Numbered from the stretch's first letter, positions 1 through 9,008 are shown. The stretch is 64,000 bases of DNA from Sphaerothrix gracilis (GCF_030405905.1 NZ_JASATW010000008.1:182785-246784), one strand, 5' to 3'. Notes: generated from the sequence alone by a model not told the origin. A program made the numbers and translations.

Positions 1-408
1 CCGCACTATCACAGCTCTTTAGAGGGAGTTTCCTCGCTGTACTTGATGCGGCTACCTGTAGGCCCGACGCTGACGCGCTCTTTTTCCATGCTGTTTCTGA
101 AGCTGCCAATTCCTCGCTGGCTACGTCAGGGTAAGCTTGGCAATCTGCTAGAAAAAGCGGTGCTGCATCAAATCTTTCTCAAATTTCTCCATCAAGATGT
201 TGAGATGATGGAAAGTGAGCAGCGCAACTATACGGCCAATCCCCAGCGCAGCTATGTGGAAGTTAATCCTGCCATTATTGCCCTGCAGCGAGTGATTATC
301 GGCCAGTACGAAAAGTTCATGCAACAATCAGATCGGTCATTGAACCCACCAACTGAGATTGCAAGCGACCGTGATTTCGAATTAGTTCAGGATTCTAAGT
401 GTAGGTGA
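1..408 (+). CDS. Rieske-type aromatic ring-hydroxylating oxygenase, C-terminal part (5' end outside window)
   Basis: The frame is open from base 1, so the gene begins upstream; about 135 C-terminal residues are visible. The segment ending in a run like FLHQDVEMMESEQR followed by NPAIIALQR resembles the C-terminal tail of cyanobacterial Rieske non-heme-iron oxygenases. These use a [2Fe-2S] Rieske centre and a mononuclear iron to oxygenate aromatic or tetrapyrrole-like substrates. The Rieske and iron-ligand motifs would lie upstream and cannot be seen, so the assignment rests on the tail alone. The stop lies 12 bases before the next start, which suggests co-transcription with the alpha-oxoamine synthase cluster. 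A second, complete Rieske oxygenase lies at 27136-28188. Confidence 0.6.
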   Translation, partial: PHYHSSLEGVSSLYLMRLPVGPTLTRSFSMLFLKLPIPRWLRQGKLGNLLEKAVLHQIFLKFLHQDVEMMESEQRNYTANPQRSYVEVNPAIIALQRVIIGQYEKFMQQSDRSLNPPTEIASDRDFELVQDSKCR

Positions 409-420
409 GAGGAATAGATT

Positions 421-1707
421 GTGGACGTCGTTAATGACTACATGCAGCATCTTTATGCCAGTGGCCTCTATCCCGACAAGTTTATCTGCCATCAAAAGCA
501 GGGTAACCTGGTCGAGATTGAAGAACAGACGACTGGCAAGCATCACAAGGTCTTAACTTTTTGCACAAATGATGTGTTGGGACTGGCTCAGGCTGAACCT
601 GTGAAGCAGGCCGCAATTGAGTCGATTCTTCAATACGGTACTTCCAATAGCTCTTGCTCGGTTCTCAGCGGTCGGATTGATCTGCATCGACAGCTAGAGC
701 AAGAAATTTCCGCCTTTAAGCATCTACCCCATACCCATTTATTTCTCAATGCCTGGATGGCGCTGCAGGCGCTGATGGATGGTTTTTGCCATTTGGCGGT
801 GCCCGTCCCTGGCTTTGAGCATACGCGAGAAACCGTCATCTTCACTGACGTACTCAATCATGGCTGTATTATTTCAGCCGTGGTCAACGCTAGCAATCGC
901 TCTGGCAAGATGTTTAGCCACAGTCCCAACGTGCGGGTGAAGGCTTATCGGCACTGCGATATGGACGATCTCGCTCGAAAAGTACGGCGCTATGCGCGTC
1001 CGGGCGATCGCGTTATGGTCATCTCGGACGCTGTGTTCTCGATGGACGGGGACGTGGTGCCTCTGCCTCAGATGCTTGACATTTTAGAAAGTCATCCCGG
1101 CAGCGTGGTGGTTATGGATGAAGCCCATGCCAGCGGTGCCATTGGTCCCAAAGGCGAAGGAATCTACGATCACTTTGGCATTTCGCCCCAATCGGTAATC
1201 GATCGCGGCATTGTGCCCTTAATCATGACGACCTTCTCGAAGTTTGCCGGGTCGGCCGGGGCTGCCATCAGCGCTCCCAACCGGGAACTGATCGACCTGC
1301 TGGATGTTTCTCCCACCTCAATTGGCACGATTTCGCTGCCGCCGCCGGTCACAGCCGCCGCCCTAGAAAGCATTCGCCAAGTTCGCCAACATCCGGAACT
1401 GGTAGCAACGCTGCAGTCTAATACCCGCTATCTGCGATCGCGCCTGGTTGACGCCGGATTTGAGGCAATTGGTGAAACCAACGTCATTCCGGTGATCTTG
1501 CCCCCCGAACTCAAGCCCAAGCCCTTTGCCCGCTGTCTGATGGAAGAGTTCGGCCTCTGGGTTTCACCGATTTGGTTTATCGCCAAGCCGCGTCTGCGCA
1601 TTACCGCCAATGCCCTCCATACTCAGGCGGAGATGGATCAGCTCGTCGAGGCGATGATGGCCGTCCGTGAAAAGCTGTGCGGCTCGGTGGTGCAGTACAC
1701 AGCCTAA
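421..1707 (+). CDS. alpha-oxoamine synthase family PLP enzyme (serine palmitoyltransferase/AONS-like)
   Basis: This is a fold-type I PLP enzyme of 428 residues that starts with GTG 12 bases after the upstream stop. Visible family marks are the LNHGCI segment (about 145-150, usually LNHASI), DEAHASG at 233-239 and the Schiff-base lysine in TFSKFAGSAG at K274. Family members condense an amino acid with an acyl-CoA or acyl-ACP and release CO2: serine palmitoyltransferase, 8-amino-7-oxononanoate synthase, 2-amino-3-ketobutyrate ligase and 5-aminolevulinate synthase. No other biotin gene is adjacent. Downstream lie a GNAT-fold protein and an extended SDR, the combination used for ceramide synthesis in Caulobacter. 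Long-chain-base synthesis is therefore my preferred inference, but the substrates cannot be read from the sequence. Confidence 0.8.
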   Translation: MDVVNDYMQHLYASGLYPDKFICHQKQGNLVEIEEQTTGKHHKVLTFCTNDVLGLAQAEPVKQAAIESILQYGTSNSSCSVLSGRIDLHRQLEQEISAFKHLPHTHLFLNAWMALQALMDGFCHLAVPVPGFEHTRETVIFTDVLNHGCIISAVVNASNRSGKMFSHSPNVRVKAYRHCDMDDLARKVRRYARPGDRVMVISDAVFSMDGDVVPLPQMLDILESHPGSVVVMDEAHASGAIGPKGEGIYDHFGISPQSVIDRGIVPLIMTTFSKFAGSAGAAISAPNRELIDLLDVSPTSIGTISLPPPVTAAALESIRQVRQHPELVATLQSNTRYLRSRLVDAGFEAIGETNVIPVILPPELKPKPFARCLMEEFGLWVSPIWFIAKPRLRITANALHTQAEMDQLVEAMMAVREKLCGSVVQYTA

Positions 1708-1713
1708 TTGCGG

Positions 1714-1784
1714 TGTAGGGTGGGCATTGCCCACTCTCTGGTTAATTACGCGGTGCAGATTGTAGGGTGGGCATTGCCCACTCT
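1714..1784. repeat. two direct copies of a 24-base palindrome-containing repeat
   Basis: The same 24 bases occur at 1714-1737 and 1761-1784. Each copy contains TGGGCATTGCCCA, a near-perfect palindrome around one central base. Short repeats of this GTAGGGTGGGCA type are widespread between genes in cyanobacterial genomes. They sit between the oxoamine synthase and the acyltransferase genes and could form hairpins in the transcript. Confidence 0.8.
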
Positions 1785-1830
1785 ACGCCTTTTCCGCGAC
1801 AATGACGGTGATGCTGCCCGGTGATCTGTT

Positions 1831-2967
1831 ATGACCGCAGTTAAAACCCAGTTTGAAATTAAACCTGTTACCACCCCTGACGAGCAGGCCGCCTTTCTCG
1901 CGGTACCCGATCGCGTTTATCAGGGCGATCCAAACTGGGTGCAGCCGCTCAAATCCAGTATTGCCAAACAGTTTCAGCCCGGCAATCCGTTCTTTGACTA
2001 CGGCGAGCTACAGCAGTTTGTCGCCATTTCTAACGCTCAGCCCGTAGGCCGAATTGTGGCGGCTATCAATCAGCGGCTGATTGAGCGAGAAGAGCAGCCT
2101 GTGGGTCTGTTCGGCTTTTTTGAATGTATAGAAGAGTTTGCGATCGCTGAAGCGCTGCTAGAACAGGCTTGTCAATGGCTGCGCGATCGCGACATTCCCC
2201 TCGCCCGGGGCCCCATCGATCTGTCCACCCACAATAACTGCTTCTTTTTAGTCGATGGATTTGACACGCCGCCGATGGTGATGATGCCCTACAATCCGCC
2301 CTACTACGATGAGTTTATGCAGCGGGCGGGCTGGCACAAAGCCAAAGACGCCTACGCCTATGACTTGCCCTTAGCTCACACATTGCCTAGCCAGTTTGAG
2401 CGCGCCTGCCAGATTGCCCAGAAAGCGGGCATTACTTTTCGGCCCATTCACACCAAGGGTGAAGCCTTCGAGCAGGACTGCCGCAGCCTTTATCAGCTTT
2501 TCACGACCGCCTTTGCCCACAACTGGAGTTCTTCGGCCCGAACTGAGGCGGAGTTTATGGCAGAGGCCAAAGAGCTACAGCAGCTTGTCGATCCAGATGT
2601 CTTTGTTATTGCAGAAGATCAGGGCCAAATGATTGGCTTTTTTATGGGGTTACCGGACTACAACATTCCCCTAAAGCAGGTCAACGGTCGGCTCAACTGG
2701 CTGGGGATTCTCAAGTTTCTCTGGTATCGCCGCCAAATTGACCGGGGCCGGGTGATTGCCATCTGCGCCCTGCCGGAGTATCGCCGTAAGATGGTGCCGC
2801 TGGCGCTGGTCTATCTGGGGATGAAAGGCGGCACTAAAAAGCAAAAGCCTTACAAGCAGGCAGAACTGTCCTGGGTGTTTGAAGATAATCTACCCTCGCG
2901 CAAGATTATTGAGGCTTCGGGGGCCCACATTACCAAGACCTATCGCATTTACGAAAAAGCGCTATGA
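1831..2967 (+). CDS. GNAT-fold N-acyltransferase-like protein (possible bacterial ceramide synthase)
   Basis: A 378-residue protein of the long GNAT-like family. The N-terminal half has the hallmark order DPNWVQPL, NPFF, VGRI, LFGFFE, then RGPIDLSTHNNCF and DGFDTPPMVMMPYNPPYY (about residues 30-160). The C-terminal part carries a second GNAT-like segment with FVIAEDQGQMIGFF. In Caulobacter the ceramide synthase bCerS belongs to the GNAT superfamily and N-acylates a 3-keto long-chain base, and its genome also encodes spt and cerR. The gene overlaps the next start by 4 bases (ATGA), so the two are translationally coupled. Many GNAT-like relatives have no assigned substrate, so ceramide synthase is an inference from context. 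Confidence 0.7.
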   Translation: MTAVKTQFEIKPVTTPDEQAAFLAVPDRVYQGDPNWVQPLKSSIAKQFQPGNPFFDYGELQQFVAISNAQPVGRIVAAINQRLIEREEQPVGLFGFFECIEEFAIAEALLEQACQWLRDRDIPLARGPIDLSTHNNCFFLVDGFDTPPMVMMPYNPPYYDEFMQRAGWHKAKDAYAYDLPLAHTLPSQFERACQIAQKAGITFRPIHTKGEAFEQDCRSLYQLFTTAFAHNWSSSARTEAEFMAEAKELQQLVDPDVFVIAEDQGQMIGFFMGLPDYNIPLKQVNGRLNWLGILKFLWYRRQIDRGRVIAICALPEYRRKMVPLALVYLGMKGGTKKQKPYKQAELSWVFEDNLPSRKIIEASGAHITKTYRIYEKAL

Positions 2968-3935
2968 AAGCTTTAGTTACCGGGGCCAATGGCTTTACCG
3001 GATCGCACTTGGTTAAAGCCCTGCGCGATCGCGGTGATGAAGTGATTGGCTTTGTCCGCCAAACCAGCGATCTTGCGCGGCTAGCCGATACCGATATTAA
3101 GCTGGTTTACGGTGACATTGGCGATCGCCCCGCTTTGGAAGAAGCAATGCAGGGCGTTGACGTGGTGTTTCACATTGCCGCCTATGTAGATCTAGGGCTG
3201 GTGGATGCCGCTCGGATGCAGCGGGTTAACGTGGAAGGAACCCGTACGGTTTTAGCAGCGGCAGCGGCGGCTAATCCTCAGCCTAAAGTCATTTACTGCA
3301 GCACCATCGGCATTTACGGTGACACCCAGGACCAAGTGGTCAATGAGACTTTCCAGCGCACCCAGGCTGATTTTTCCTCCGCCTACGATCGCACCAAATA
3401 CCAGGCCCAGCAGCTTGTCGATCAGGCCGCAACTGAGGGACTACACACGGTTAGCCTCATGCCCGCCGGTATCCTCGGCCCCGATGACCCCCATTTTGGC
3501 CCGGTGATTCAGCTTTTCCGCCAGCGACGGCTGAAGCTGTGGCCGGGAGGCGATCGCATTACCGGCGTTGTCCATGTCGATGATTTGGTAGCCGCGCTGC
3601 TGCTTGCGGCTGAAAAAGCGCCCGCCGGAGCCCACTACATCATCTCTGCCGGAGAACTCTCCACCCGCGAGATGTTTCAAATTTTGAGCCAGCAGACAGG
3701 CATTGCTCCCCCGGCTGAACCGCCCGCCACGCTGGTTAGGCTGCTCGGCAACTTGCTCGATCCGGTAGGACGATTACTCAACTGGAACCCGCCCCTCAGC
3801 CGCGAGCGGGTTCACTATATCTACGATCGCTGTGTGCGGATTGACGCCAGCAAGGCTCAGCGAGAACTGGGCTGGCAGCCACGAGCCGTCTCAGAAATTT
3901 TGCAAGAGCTGGCTGTTTCCGAGTACTTAGTTTGA
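2964..3935 (+). CDS. extended SDR / NAD-dependent epimerase-dehydratase (possible ceramide reductase, CerR-like)
   Basis: A 323-residue extended short-chain dehydrogenase. It has the N-terminal nucleotide-binding motif TGANGFTGSHL (6-16), an acidic residue pair near D50-D51, the FHIAAYVDL segment and the catalytic pair Y141/K145 in YDRTK. The protein resembles the dihydroflavonol-reductase/HpnA-like group of NAD(P)-dependent reductases. It is coupled to the preceding acyltransferase by a 4-base overlap. In the Caulobacter ceramide route an epimerase-like reductase reduces the 3-keto group after N-acylation, which matches the gene set here. A sugar-nucleotide epimerase or hopanoid-type enzyme is the alternative. 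The 3' end overlaps the convergent phosphomutase gene by 9 bases. Confidence 0.75.
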   Translation: MKALVTGANGFTGSHLVKALRDRGDEVIGFVRQTSDLARLADTDIKLVYGDIGDRPALEEAMQGVDVVFHIAAYVDLGLVDAARMQRVNVEGTRTVLAAAAAANPQPKVIYCSTIGIYGDTQDQVVNETFQRTQADFSSAYDRTKYQAQQLVDQAATEGLHTVSLMPAGILGPDDPHFGPVIQLFRQRRLKLWPGGDRITGVVHVDDLVAALLLAAEKAPAGAHYIISAGELSTREMFQILSQQTGIAPPAEPPATLVRLLGNLLDPVGRLLNWNPPLSRERVHYIYDRCVRIDASKAQRELGWQPRAVSEILQELAVSEYLV

Positions 3936-5405
3936 GGCGTTGCTCACAGCTTCGGCCCAGTCTTTGGCCCAGCTCAGACGGCGATGGACGTCTTCTAAAC
4001 TGCTGGCTTCCGAGTAGAGCCGCAGCACCGGTTCCGTGCCGCTAAAGCGCACCAGCAGCCAGCTCCCGTCTTCCAGGGTAAACTTATAGCCGTCAATGGT
4101 CAGACAGTCTTTAACCGCTTTACCGGCTACGGTTTGAGGCAAATTGGTTTTCAGCTCGTCCAGCAGCCGCGATCGCACTTCCATGCTGGCTAGGGGGAGG
4201 TCAATCCGGTCGTATTCAGACTGGTAGCCTGTGGCCTGCTGTAGCTGACTGTAATAGTCACTCAGGTCGAGGCCAGACATGACGACTGCCTCCAGCACGT
4301 AAAGCGCCGACATCAGCGCATCCCGCTCAGGAATATGATGACCGTAGCCCACACCGCCCGACTCTTCGCCGCCGATGAGAGCATGATGAGACTGCATCCG
4401 ATCGGCAATGTACTTGTAGCCAATCGCCGTTTCATGCAGCGACAGGCCGTGCATATTGGCAACAGCGGGAATCAGGTTAGAGCCGCTAATGGTTTTAATC
4501 ACCTCGCCTTTCAAGCCCTGACGAGTTGCCAGATGATCAATCAAAACCGGAATTAAAATTTGCGAGCTTAGAAAGTTGCCGTGACCGTCTACAGCCGCAA
4601 TCCGATCGCTGTCCCCATCAAAGACCAGCCCTACCGTCAACCCACCGTCAACTTGGGGCTGATAGGCTTTGATCGTTTCCAAGGTTTTCGCCAAATATTT
4701 AGGTAGAGGCTCCGGGGAACCGCCGCCAAATAGCGGATCGGCAGCCCCATTGAGCTCATCAATCGGCATTTCCAGCAGTCGCTCTAGTCCGGTTGCGGCG
4801 GCTCCATGCATGACATCGGCAAACACCGTCAGCTTGCCGCTGGCGATCGCGGCTCGAATCGGCTCTAGATTCACCTTGGCCTGCAGCCCTTGGCAGTAGC
4901 TAGGCCACGGATCGAAGGTTGATAGCCGACCGGGTGTTGCTGCTGGAGCAATGTCAGTCTGGAGCTGAGCTTCTACTTCTTTGGTCACTTCGGGGGGGAC
5001 AGAACCGCCAAAAGCGCCTTTAATCTTTAGGCCAGAATAAATGGCTGGGTTATGGCTAGCGGTAATTACGATCGCGCCTAGCGCCTTCTCGGCCTTAGCC
5101 GCCCAGCTAAAGGCGGGGGTAGGCGCGTAGGTATCACTCAGCATGACGTCAAAGCCGGTACGAGCGATTGCCTCAGCCGCGGCGCGGGCAAACTCAGGGG
5201 AGAGAAAGCGGCGATCGTGACCCACAATTACCGTGTTGCTGCCGGTCATCTCACCATAGCGCTGCTGCAGTACCTGAGCCGCCACCTGCGCTACCTGCAC
5301 CACCCGCTCAAACGTAAAGTCTGCCGCCATCATGCCGCGCCAGCCATCCGTACCAAACTGAATGGGCTTGCCAATAAACGAGGTGGGAGAGAGAGCGACC
5401 GCCAT
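3927..5405 (-). CDS. phosphoglucomutase/phosphomannomutase family protein
   Basis: A 492-residue alpha-D-phosphohexomutase that interconverts hexose 1- and 6-phosphates through a phosphoserine. Domain 1 has the FGTDGWRG opening (18-24) and the active-site serine S117 in TASHNPAIYSG. The metal loop is DGDSD at 263-267. The sugar-binding loop GEESGGVGYGHHIPERD and the C-terminal phosphate-binding RFSGTEPVLRLY are also present, so all four domains are complete. It probably feeds glycogen and nucleotide-sugar synthesis. Whether glucose, mannose or glucosamine phosphate is preferred cannot be read from the sequence. It is convergent with the SDR gene. Confidence 0.92.
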   Translation of the reverse strand: MAVALSPTSFIGKPIQFGTDGWRGMMAADFTFERVVQVAQVAAQVLQQRYGEMTGSNTVIVGHDRRFLSPEFARAAAEAIARTGFDVMLSDTYAPTPAFSWAAKAEKALGAIVITASHNPAIYSGLKIKGAFGGSVPPEVTKEVEAQLQTDIAPAATPGRLSTFDPWPSYCQGLQAKVNLEPIRAAIASGKLTVFADVMHGAAATGLERLLEMPIDELNGAADPLFGGGSPEPLPKYLAKTLETIKAYQPQVDGGLTVGLVFDGDSDRIAAVDGHGNFLSSQILIPVLIDHLATRQGLKGEVIKTISGSNLIPAVANMHGLSLHETAIGYKYIADRMQSHHALIGGEESGGVGYGHHIPERDALMSALYVLEAVVMSGLDLSDYYSQLQQATGYQSEYDRIDLPLASMEVRSRLLDELKTNLPQTVAGKAVKDCLTIDGYKFTLEDGSWLLVRFSGTEPVLRLYSEASSLEDVHRRLSWAKDWAEAVSNASN

Positions 5406-5568
5406 AAAAATACCTTTAGTGGGAAAACCTAAACCGCTTTCACGAGTTTAGCGAGTTGCTTGTAATCCCTACTAGGTTTCACGCTCAAATCCATAAAGAA
5501 TTCATTTTGCTCGCCCCTTTATTGAGCTTGACCTCAAGCCTCAATAGTCAAAAAGCATAGTCAAAAAG

Positions 5569-6171
5569 CTAGGCCAGTCGCACCGCTTCAACTACAAAAG
5601 GTGCCCTAGCACTTAAAACTAGGCTAGCCATCTGAGACGCTGTGACGCTGAGCCACGCAGACCCTATTGTTGGCGACGACGGGGAGGTCTGGGACAACTC
5701 GCGCGTATAGCCGTGGGCAATACAGTGGCCGCAGCTATCTAACGCCGTCAGAGAAACTTCGCCTAGGCTGCGTACCCGAACCTTGATTTGAGAGAAAGGC
5801 CGATGGAGCTGAATGCTAATATTGCCCTGTTCTTCCAGCGGCATGATTACCAGGGGAGCGGTCTGGTCATAATATCGAGGATTAGAGGGATACAGGGCGA
5901 TCGCCCCTTCAAAAACAAGCCCCAACTTTTGCCAGCGATCGCCTACTGGCTGAAACTGCTGTAGCTGCTTAAAATCAGGCTGTAGCCGATAGGGCTGATA
6001 GCAAAAAGTAGCTGACTGAGACTGGTGAGAGAGCGGATACTGAAACTGAGGGCTAAAAGCTGATTTAGGAATAGTTTGACTATACACGGCAGTGGTTCCC
6101 TGATTGGTGACGATGACTCCTACAGAAAGGATCGGCTGCTTTACGCATAGATACTGACCTGCCTGTGTCAC
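5569..6171 (-). CDS. hypothetical protein, probably beta-rich
   Basis: A 200-residue protein that I do not recognise. It has no signal peptide or membrane segment. Alternating hydrophobic stretches such as ISIQLHRPFSQIKVRVRSL and SAWLSVTASQMASLVLSA suggest a beta-sandwich. Cysteines occur at the N-terminus, in FCYQP and in CGHC, but they do not form a known metal site. It lies alone between the phosphohexomutase and tRNA-Pro and is read from the minus strand. Its length and steady codon use support a real gene. Confidence 0.6.
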   Translation of the reverse strand: MTQAGQYLCVKQPILSVGVIVTNQGTTAVYSQTIPKSAFSPQFQYPLSHQSQSATFCYQPYRLQPDFKQLQQFQPVGDRWQKLGLVFEGAIALYPSNPRYYDQTAPLVIMPLEEQGNISIQLHRPFSQIKVRVRSLGEVSLTALDSCGHCIAHGYTRELSQTSPSSPTIGSAWLSVTASQMASLVLSARAPFVVEAVRLA

Positions 6172-6258
6172 TAATCAAATTGTCTCGGCCTGCAGGCGAT
6201 CGCCACTGTCTGATTCTGCACAGTGCCCGTCAATATGTGATAGATTGATCGGGTATTA

Positions 6259-6332
6259 CGGGATGTAGCGCAGCTTGGTAGCGCACTTCGTTCGGGACGA
6301 AGGGGCCGCAGGTTCGAATCCTGTCATCCCGA
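6259..6332 (+). tRNA. tRNA-Pro (anticodon CGG)
   Basis: A 74-base cloverleaf folds fully: acceptor CGGGATG/CATCCCG with discriminator A, D stem GCGC/GCGC, anticodon stem CTTCG/CGAAG around loop TTCGGGA, a five-base variable loop and a T arm with TTCGAAT. Bases 34-36 are CGG, which reads CCG proline codons. The CCA end is not encoded. Confidence 0.95.
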
Positions 6333-6542
6333 TTTGTTGAATAGCACTTGATCTGTCATCCATGACAGATTCGTGTCGTCATCACTGTTTTGATGTCGTC
6401 AATAACAGATTTGTGTTGCGAAGCTGGCGTGTGCGATCGCTAACGCAGCACCGCCGCAACCCAGCCCGGCAAGACTATCTACTCGTCAGTTCCGCCCGCA
6501 TCAGAGTAGACCTGTATCACAAAGATAGTGCAGGCGGTTTGG

Positions 6543-6566
6543 GAGGGCGGACAACTGCCCGCCCTC
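6543..6566 (-). terminator. hairpin downstream of katG
   Basis: GAGGGCGG (6543-6550) pairs perfectly with CCGCCCTC (6559-6566), giving an 8-bp GC-rich stem with an 8-base loop 14 bases past the katG stop. There is no clear U tract on either strand, so it may act as a transcript 3' end without being a classic intrinsic terminator. The rest of 6333-6579 holds no convincing gene. Confidence 0.4.
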
Positions 6567-6579
6567 TATTTCACTGCAA

Positions 6580-8952
6580 TTAAGCAAGATCAAAGCGATC
6601 GAGGTTCATCACCTTGTCCCATGCCGCCACAAAGTCATGCACGAACTTCTCTTGGGAATCTCCACAGCCATAGACTTCTGCCAGGGCGCGGAGCTGAGAG
6701 TTAGAGCCGAAGATTAGATCAACGCGGCTACCGGTCCACTTAAGTTCGCCCGTTTTGCGATCGCGCCCCTCAAATGCTTGTTCCTCATCCGAAACCGCCT
6801 TCCAGGTGGTACCGAAGTCGAGCAGATTCACGAAGAAGTCATTCGTCAACGTCTCCGGGCGATCAGTAAAGACACCATGCTTAGAATCGCCGTAGTTCGC
6901 CCCTAAGACGCGCAGGCCACCGACAAGCACCGTCATTTCAGGTGCCGATAGGGTCAGCAACTGGGCCCGGTCTACTAGCATTTCCTCCGTCGATATGGTG
7001 TGATCACCTTGATCGTAGTTACGGAATCCATCGACTTTGGGTTCGAGGTAGGCGAAGGACTCTGCATCCGTTTGCTCCGGTGACGCGTCCGTGCGTCCCG
7101 GCGCGAAGGGAACAGTAACGTGATGACCCGCATTTTTAGCCGCTTGCTCAACCCCAGCGCAGCCAGCCAGCACAATCAGGTCAGCTAGGGAAACCTGCTT
7201 CCCACCGGACTGCGAGTTGTTGAACTCGGTTTGGATACCCTCTAGGATTTGCAGCACTTTAGCCAACTGCTCTGGTTGGTTAACCTCCCAATCTTTCTGC
7301 GGTGCCAACCGAATCCGGGCGCCATTGGCCCCGCCCCGCTTGTCAGAATCGCGGTAGGTCACGGCTGACGCCCAGGCGGTTGAGACGAGCTGAGAAACAG
7401 ACAGACCCGACGCCAGAATCTTGCTCTTGAGAGCGGCAATGTCCGACTCGTTGATCAGTTCATGACTGGCGGCAGGGATGGGGTCTTGCCACAGGAAGTC
7501 TTCTGCTGGCACCTCCGGGCCGAGATAGCGCGATTTGGGCCCCATATCGCGGTGGGTCAGCTTGAACCAGGCTTTAGCAAATGCCTCAGCGAATTCATCT
7601 GGATTATCGCGGTAGCGCCGCGCAATCGGCTCGTAGATCGGATCTATTTTCATCGACATGTCCGCCGTGGTCATCATCGGGGCATGTCGTTTCGACGGAT
7701 CGTGGGCATCAGGCACCGTCCCGGCACCAGCATCACCCTTGGGCTTCCACTGCCACGCGCCCGCAGGACTCTTGATCCGCTCCCAGTCATATTTGAACAG
7801 GGTTTCAAGGTAGCTGTTATCCCACTGGGTCGGTGTGGGCGTCCAGGCCCCTTCAATACCGCTAGTGATGGCATCGACGCCGACGCCCGTATTGAAAGTA
7901 CTCTTCCAGCCGAGGCCCTGATCTACAATGGTTGCGCCTTCAGGCTCAGGACCTACATGCGCCGCATCCCCTGCCCCATGACACTTACCGAAGGTGTGCC
8001 CACCAGCCGTGAGAGCGACAGTTTCTTCGTCGTTCATCGCCATCCGGCCAAAAGTCTCCCGAATGTCGCGGCCTGAACCCAGGGGATCTGGCTCGCCATT
8101 TGGCCCTTCTGGATTCACGTAGATTAGGCCCATGCGCACAGCAGCCAGGGGATTTTCTAGCACGCGATCGCCGCTGTAGCGCTTATCACTATAGTCTGCC
8201 TCCCCGTGCCAAGTGGTTTCAGAACCCCAGTAGATGTCTAACTCCGGCTCCCAAATATCTTCGCGGCCTCCAGCAAAGCCCAATGTTTTGAAGCCCATAG
8301 ACTCTAGCGCACAGTTACCGGCGAAGACCATCAGGTCGGCCCAGGAGATTTTCTGACCGTATTTCTGTTTGATCGGCCACAGCAACATGCGAGCCTTGTC
8401 CAAGTTGGCATTGTCGGGCCAGCTATTGAGGGGAGCAAACCGCTGACTGCCTGAGCCAGCACCGCCGCGACCGTCACCGATGCGATAGGTACCAGCGCTG
8501 TGCCACGCCATCCGAATGAATAGGGGGCCGTAGTGCCCATAGTCGGCGGGCCACCAATCCTGGGAGGTGGTCATCAGTTCAAAGATGTCAGCCCGCAAGG
8601 CGGCTATGTCAAGGGTTTTGAACGCCTCAGCATAGTTAAACGCCTTGCCCATCGGATCGGCTTTGGGAGAATGCTGATGGAGAATGTTCAGGTTCAACTG
8701 GTTCGGCCACCAGTCTCTGTTTATCGTGCCTCCACCGGCAGCGAAAGCTTGAGGACTGCCGACGAAGGGGCAGCCGCTAGTCGCACCATTGGCTGAACTG
8801 ACACCGCTGGCTGCATTGGCTGTCGTGGACTGCAGCACGTTGTCTTCAGTATTGTCTCCGCGACTTGATCCCAGAATAGATGTCACTGCTCGCCAGATTT
8901 CCATCAGTTTCCCGCTCATTGGGAACGGACATCTCATTTGGCTATTCGTCAT
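6580..8952 (-). CDS. katG: catalase-peroxidase KatG
   Basis: A 790-residue bifunctional haem catalase-peroxidase that removes H2O2. The N-terminal catalytic domain shows the distal triad region with R147, W150 and H151 in RMAWHSAG. Tyr278 in LIYVNPEGP and Met304 complete, with W150, the Met-Tyr-Trp adduct needed for catalase activity. The proximal haem ligand is H319 in TAGGHTFG. The C-terminal non-haem-binding domain is complete. The first 60 residues are an extra low-complexity extension; the usual CPF opening of the family appears at 61-63 and a second CPF at 8-10. Start: AGGAAA lies just upstream of the ATG. It lies 56 bases after the peroxiredoxin gene, so the two are probably one operon. 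Confidence 0.97.
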   Translation of the reverse strand: MTNSQMRCPFPMSGKLMEIWRAVTSILGSSRGDNTEDNVLQSTTANAASGVSSANGATSGCPFVGSPQAFAAGGGTINRDWWPNQLNLNILHQHSPKADPMGKAFNYAEAFKTLDIAALRADIFELMTTSQDWWPADYGHYGPLFIRMAWHSAGTYRIGDGRGGAGSGSQRFAPLNSWPDNANLDKARMLLWPIKQKYGQKISWADLMVFAGNCALESMGFKTLGFAGGREDIWEPELDIYWGSETTWHGEADYSDKRYSGDRVLENPLAAVRMGLIYVNPEGPNGEPDPLGSGRDIRETFGRMAMNDEETVALTAGGHTFGKCHGAGDAAHVGPEPEGATIVDQGLGWKSTFNTGVGVDAITSGIEGAWTPTPTQWDNSYLETLFKYDWERIKSPAGAWQWKPKGDAGAGTVPDAHDPSKRHAPMMTTADMSMKIDPIYEPIARRYRDNPDEFAEAFAKAWFKLTHRDMGPKSRYLGPEVPAEDFLWQDPIPAASHELINESDIAALKSKILASGLSVSQLVSTAWASAVTYRDSDKRGGANGARIRLAPQKDWEVNQPEQLAKVLQILEGIQTEFNNSQSGGKQVSLADLIVLAGCAGVEQAAKNAGHHVTVPFAPGRTDASPEQTDAESFAYLEPKVDGFRNYDQGDHTISTEEMLVDRAQLLTLSAPEMTVLVGGLRVLGANYGDSKHGVFTDRPETLTNDFFVNLLDFGTTWKAVSDEEQAFEGRDRKTGELKWTGSRVDLIFGSNSQLRALAEVYGCGDSQEKFVHDFVAAWDKVMNLDRFDLA

Positions 8953-9008
8953 AACTTGTTTCCTACTATGGTTTGAGTGTATCTATGGTGTCTCTGCCCT
9001 GCTTTTTC

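Noticed and set aside
421..1707. Biotin synthesis AONS (bioF)
   Set aside because: The enzyme class fits, but no bioA, bioC, bioD or bioB is nearby and the downstream genes fit a lipid route better. Not fully excluded.
6362..6583. A 73-codon open frame after tRNA-Pro
   Set aside because: No ribosome-binding site or similarity; it covers the katG 3' hairpin.
7462..8076. A 204-codon open frame on the plus strand
   Set aside because: It lies antisense to katG, whose reading frame and motifs are certain. It has no domain and no ribosome-binding site.
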